A DNA stretch of 7,339 bases, taken from NCBI GenBank assembly GCA_017613485.1, contig JAGADS010000060.1:1-7339 (forward strand), written 5' to 3'. Source of the DNA: Treponema sp. GTDB taxonomy: Bacteria; Spirochaetota; Spirochaetia; Treponematales; Treponemataceae. Positions 5,717-7,339 of the stretch are shown here, in pieces. The translations under genes and the position numbers were made by a program. Below the pieces are notes generated by a model. It saw only the letters and a program-made list of their open reading frames with translations, did no database searches and had not been told where the DNA came from. Every line of letters starts with the position of its first letter. Position 1 is the first letter of the stretch.

Positions 5717-5743
5717 GTCATTCCGGGCTTGTCCCGGAATCTT
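5717..5743. repeat. REP-like palindrome (right member of pair)
   Basis: ATTCCGGG (5720-5727) and CCCGGAAT (5733-5740) are perfect 8-bp arms around CTTGT, flanked by GTC and CTT. From memory, GTCATTCCGGGCTTG...CCCGGAATCT is a common form of intergenic repeat in several bacteria, often near convergent gene ends. No T-tract follows on either strand, so it is not a standard terminator, though it could protect 3' ends of icd or DUF368 transcripts. Confidence 0.65.
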
Positions 5744-5757
5744 AACATTAAGACCTC

Positions 5758-6639
5758 TTACTCTCCTGCCTTTGAGCCGAAATATGCCAGAAGTATACCG
5801 CCTATAAAAGCGATGATTGAGCCTACTATGACTCCTGCACTTGTAAATCCTGCAAATCCAGGGAACATAAATACGGCAGATCCCAGCAAAAGTCCCAGAA
5901 TTACGGCATAGGACTGTCCCGGTGCTTTCTTAAGCATAAATCCAATCAGTTTCGCCCCGGCAAGAAGTCCGATAAGAACTCCAATGCCGTTTGGCAAAAG
6001 CAAAAGACATGCATGAACAAAAGTTGAAGGCTGAAGTAAAACTCCTATGGCAGAGATTACAATCGGATACACTCCCATGATAAGCATCAGAAGGGAGCCT
6101 GAGATTCCCGGAATAATCATTGCAACGGCACCCAGAATACCAGCAATGAAAATACGCAGGGCAAGTCCCACAGACAGCTCAGGAAGCACGGAGAATTCAG
6201 CTGTGTTGCGGTCAACATTTCCCTCAAGTATTGAAAAAAGATAGATAATTGCAATCCCCACGGCGGCACAAATTACAAGAGAAAAATAATACCAGAATGA
6301 TTTCTTTTCTTCTCCCTTTTGTTTGGTCACCAGGGAAACCAAAAGCGGTACACTACCGATAATCAGGCCGGTAAAAGCATAGTTTGTCTGAGTCGGAAAA
6401 TGTGTGTAAAGGTAAGTTACAAGCTTACTGAACAAAAGTACGCCAAGAAGCATACCCAGAACCATGGGGATTACGAATTTCCTGTTTGCCCACAGTTTCT
6501 TGAAATTCAATGTTATTGCATTTATAAACCTGTCATATATTCCAAAAACAACAGCAATTGTTGAGCCAGACACTCCCGGAATGACATTTGCCATCCCTAC
6601 GGCACAGCCGATAAGCAGCAGCTTGATAAATTCCAACAT
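5758..6639 (-). CDS. DUF368 family membrane protein, probable polyprenyl-phosphate transporter
   Basis: This 293-residue inner-membrane protein has about eight to ten hydrophobic segments. It carries the DUF368 hallmark twice: GMANVIPGVSGST near 15-27, followed by FGIYDRF, and AMIIPGISGS at 173-182, followed by IMGVY. The two PG(V/I)SGS motifs mark an inverted or duplicated half-repeat, typical of the family. DUF368 proteins (PopT of Staphylococcus aureus, VCA0040 of Vibrio cholerae) have been shown to recycle undecaprenyl phosphate across the membrane for peptidoglycan and surface-polymer synthesis; the same job is inferred here. ATG 6639 has AGAGG (6645-6649) five bases upstream. The gene is 50 bases downstream of the endonuclease-like gene, with a strong promoter overlapping the end of that gene, so it can be expressed separately. 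It converges on icd across the repeat-rich spacer. Confidence 0.9.
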   Translation of the reverse strand: MLEFIKLLLIGCAVGMANVIPGVSGSTIAVVFGIYDRFINAITLNFKKLWANRKFVIPMVLGMLLGVLLFSKLVTYLYTHFPTQTNYAFTGLIIGSVPLLVSLVTKQKGEEKKSFWYYFSLVICAAVGIAIIYLFSILEGNVDRNTAEFSVLPELSVGLALRIFIAGILGAVAMIIPGISGSLLMLIMGVYPIVISAIGVLLQPSTFVHACLLLLPNGIGVLIGLLAGAKLIGFMLKKAPGQSYAVILGLLLGSAVFMFPGFAGFTSAGVIVGSIIAFIGGILLAYFGSKAGE

Positions 6640-6680
6640 AATAACCTCTATAATAACCTATATTTTATAAAACTGAACCT

Positions 6681-6709
6681 ATTAAACCATTATAATTGCA
6701 CTGTGTCAA
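6681..6709 (-). promoter_or_regulatory. Promoter of the DUF368 gene
   Basis: On the minus strand, a perfect TTGACA (6709-6704), a 17-base spacer and TTTAAT (6686-6681) preceded by TGG (extended -10) form a strong sigma-70-type promoter. The -35 lies in the last codons of the upstream endonuclease-like gene. The predicted start near 6674 gives a leader of about 35 bases containing the AGAGG site. A TATAAT (6694-6689) inside the spacer is too close to this -35 to use it. Confidence 0.7.
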
Positions 6710-7145
6710 CTTGAGGGAGCCTGTATTCAACATAGTGAACCCTGCCTGCCTTGACAGCCTCTTTTATCTGCCGTTCCCTTGCGCTGAGCGTGCTTTGGCC
6801 TGACTTAACCTCTATAAAGACAACATCCTTTATCTCTTTTCCCTCTGCATATCCTGGAAAAGCCACATAATCAACTGGAGAGCCCAAAAACTGAACATCA
6901 CCTGGATTACATGGAAACCCAGGAAGATATGGTGCAAGCTGCTCACCGAACTGACCGCCCAGGACCGCCCTGCTCTTTTTCACCGCATCAGCACGTTCTT
7001 TTTTTATAATCGAATGGAGCCTGGCTTTCTGAATCAAAGTCCCAAGAACAAATCCAAGGACAAGAACCAGAATGAAAAGAACCGCAGAAAGTGCAAAGGG
7101 ACCGATATTCTGAGACAGGAAGCTCATAGTTTTTTCAATTATCAT
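6690..7145 (-). CDS. Membrane-anchored Holliday-junction-resolvase-like endonuclease domain protein
   Basis: From ATG 7145 the product is 151 residues. One membrane segment spans about 15-38, followed by a basic helix (QKARLHSIIKKERADAVKKS, 39-58) and a restriction-endonuclease-like fold. The fold has SRAVLGGQFGEQLAPYLP (58-75), GSPVDYVAF (88-96) with D92, and FIEVKSG (110-116) with E112 and K114, matching a PD-(D/E)XK core, then LSARERQIKEAVKAGRV (120-136). This layout is that of the predicted endonucleases related to archaeal Holliday junction resolvase (Endonuc_Holl family, as recalled). Nuclease activity is an inference; the membrane anchor suggests a role at the envelope or on nucleoid-associated DNA. 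AGGTGG (7151-7156), five bases before ATG 7145, favours this start over the in-frame TTG at 7178, which would add 11 residues. The DUF368 gene follows by 50 bases. Confidence 0.87.
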   Translation of the reverse strand: MIIEKTMSFLSQNIGPFALSAVLFILVLVLGFVLGTLIQKARLHSIIKKERADAVKKSRAVLGGQFGEQLAPYLPGFPCNPGDVQFLGSPVDYVAFPGYAEGKEIKDVVFIEVKSGQSTLSARERQIKEAVKAGRVHYVEYRLPQVDTVQL

Positions 7146-7150
7146 AACAA

Positions 7151-7156
7151 CCACCT
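7151..7156 (-). promoter_or_regulatory. Ribosome binding site fixing the endonuclease-like start
   Basis: AGGTGG on the minus strand is five bases from ATG 7145-7143, and nothing comparable precedes the in-frame TTG at 7178-7176. A perfect TTGACA lies at 7191-7186 with a poor but TGA-extended -10 (TAGGCT, 7167-7162) 18 bases on. If real, that promoter would start transcription near 7155, past the TTG, which also supports the ATG. The promoter part is weak. Confidence 0.6.
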
Positions 7157-7219
7157 GTAAAAGCCTATCAATATTCAAGATGATTTGTCAAGCAGAAAAA
7201 ATTTTATAAATAAAACCAG

Positions 7220-7248
7220 TTCCCATTCAGTAGTTTTTTCAATATAAT
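7220..7248 (+). promoter_or_regulatory. Promoter of the gene starting at 7304
   Basis: TTCCCA (7220-7225), a 17-base spacer and a perfect TATAAT (7243-7248) predict a start near 7255 and a leader of about 49 bases with GGAG at 7295-7298. The -35 matches at only 4 of 6 positions; the -10 and the position are good. Confidence 0.55.
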
Positions 7249-7303
7249 GATGCAAGTATATTTGCTGATTTTTTTATCCTTGCATTTTAATTATGGAGTG
7301 AAA

Positions 7304-7339
7304 ATGAATTTACTTAACCGTTTTATAACTACCGGAGAA
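7304..7339 (+). CDS. Start of an unidentified gene (partial, runs off the window)
   Basis: ATG 7304 is preceded by GGAG (7295-7298) at five bases and by a plausible promoter. Twelve codons are visible (MNLLNRFITTGE) with no stop before the window ends. That is too short to identify. The call rests on the ribosome binding site, promoter and spacing; the gene is divergent from the endonuclease-like gene. Confidence 0.6.
   Translation, partial: MNLLNRFITTGE

Noticed and set aside
5720..5740. Bidirectional terminator for icd and DUF368
   Set aside because: The hairpin is perfect but lacks a T-tract in either direction; a REP-like element is the better reading.
5319..5911. Open frames crossing the repeat array on both strands
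   Set aside because: They run through non-coding repeats and antisense to icd or DUF368, with no ribosome binding site and no recognisable product.
7146..7178. TTG start for the endonuclease-like gene
   Set aside because: There is no ribosome binding site before the TTG, while AGGTGG is well placed for ATG 7145.
1..7339. Defence island, toxin-antitoxin pair, prophage or biosynthetic cluster
   Set aside because: All recognisable genes are housekeeping or envelope functions in normal operons, and no small paired genes, integrase or transposase are present.

Overview
The window looks like an ordinary stretch of spirochaete chromosome, most likely a host-associated or gut Treponema. This is an inference from moderate-to-low GC, AT-rich spacers, a cbbA-type class II aldolase tail, a eukaryote-like NADP isocitrate dehydrogenase and a membrane-anchored Holliday-resolvase-like protein. 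No rRNA, tRNA, CRISPR array, transposase or phage gene is visible. Species assignment is not possible from the sequence alone.

Layout. At 1-138 is the tail of a class II fructose-bisphosphate aldolase, followed by an AT-rich inverted repeat and a clear intrinsic terminator. At 253-912 (+) is an unrecognised multi-spanning membrane protein with no Shine-Dalgarno sequence at its own start. Convergent to it on the minus strand are a GNAT acetyltransferase (947-1417) and, upstream of that, a small secreted protein (1516-1914). The small secreted protein has its own good promoter and terminator and is probably monocistronic. A 143-base divergent spacer (1915-2057) carries back-to-back promoters, each overlapping a short palindrome at its -35 box.

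From 2058 to 5571 (+) is a tight probable operon with gaps of 25, 10 and 14 bases. It encodes a J-domain co-chaperone with a helical, TPR-like tail, type I methionine aminopeptidase (map), an unrecognised three-pass membrane protein with an extracytoplasmic domain, and NADP-isocitrate dehydrogenase (icd). The first two genes bear on nascent-protein folding and N-terminal processing. icd supplies 2-oxoglutarate and NADPH. The promoter places the predicted transcript start on the A of the first ATG, which suggests a leaderless mRNA.

The convergent spacer 5572-5757 holds the most distinctive structure in the window: five perfect tandem copies of a 19-bp unit plus one decayed copy. These lie between two REP-like palindromes in opposite orientation, and the unit appears to have grown out of one arm of the first palindrome. 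On the minus strand follow a DUF368 polyprenyl-phosphate transporter-like protein (5758-6639) and, upstream of it, a membrane-anchored PD-(D/E)XK endonuclease-like protein (6690-7145). A new plus-strand gene begins at 7304 and runs off the window.

I found no convincing undescribed multi-gene system. The points most worth a second look are the nested repeat at 5592-5740, the two predicted leaderless genes, and the unrecognised membrane and secreted proteins.
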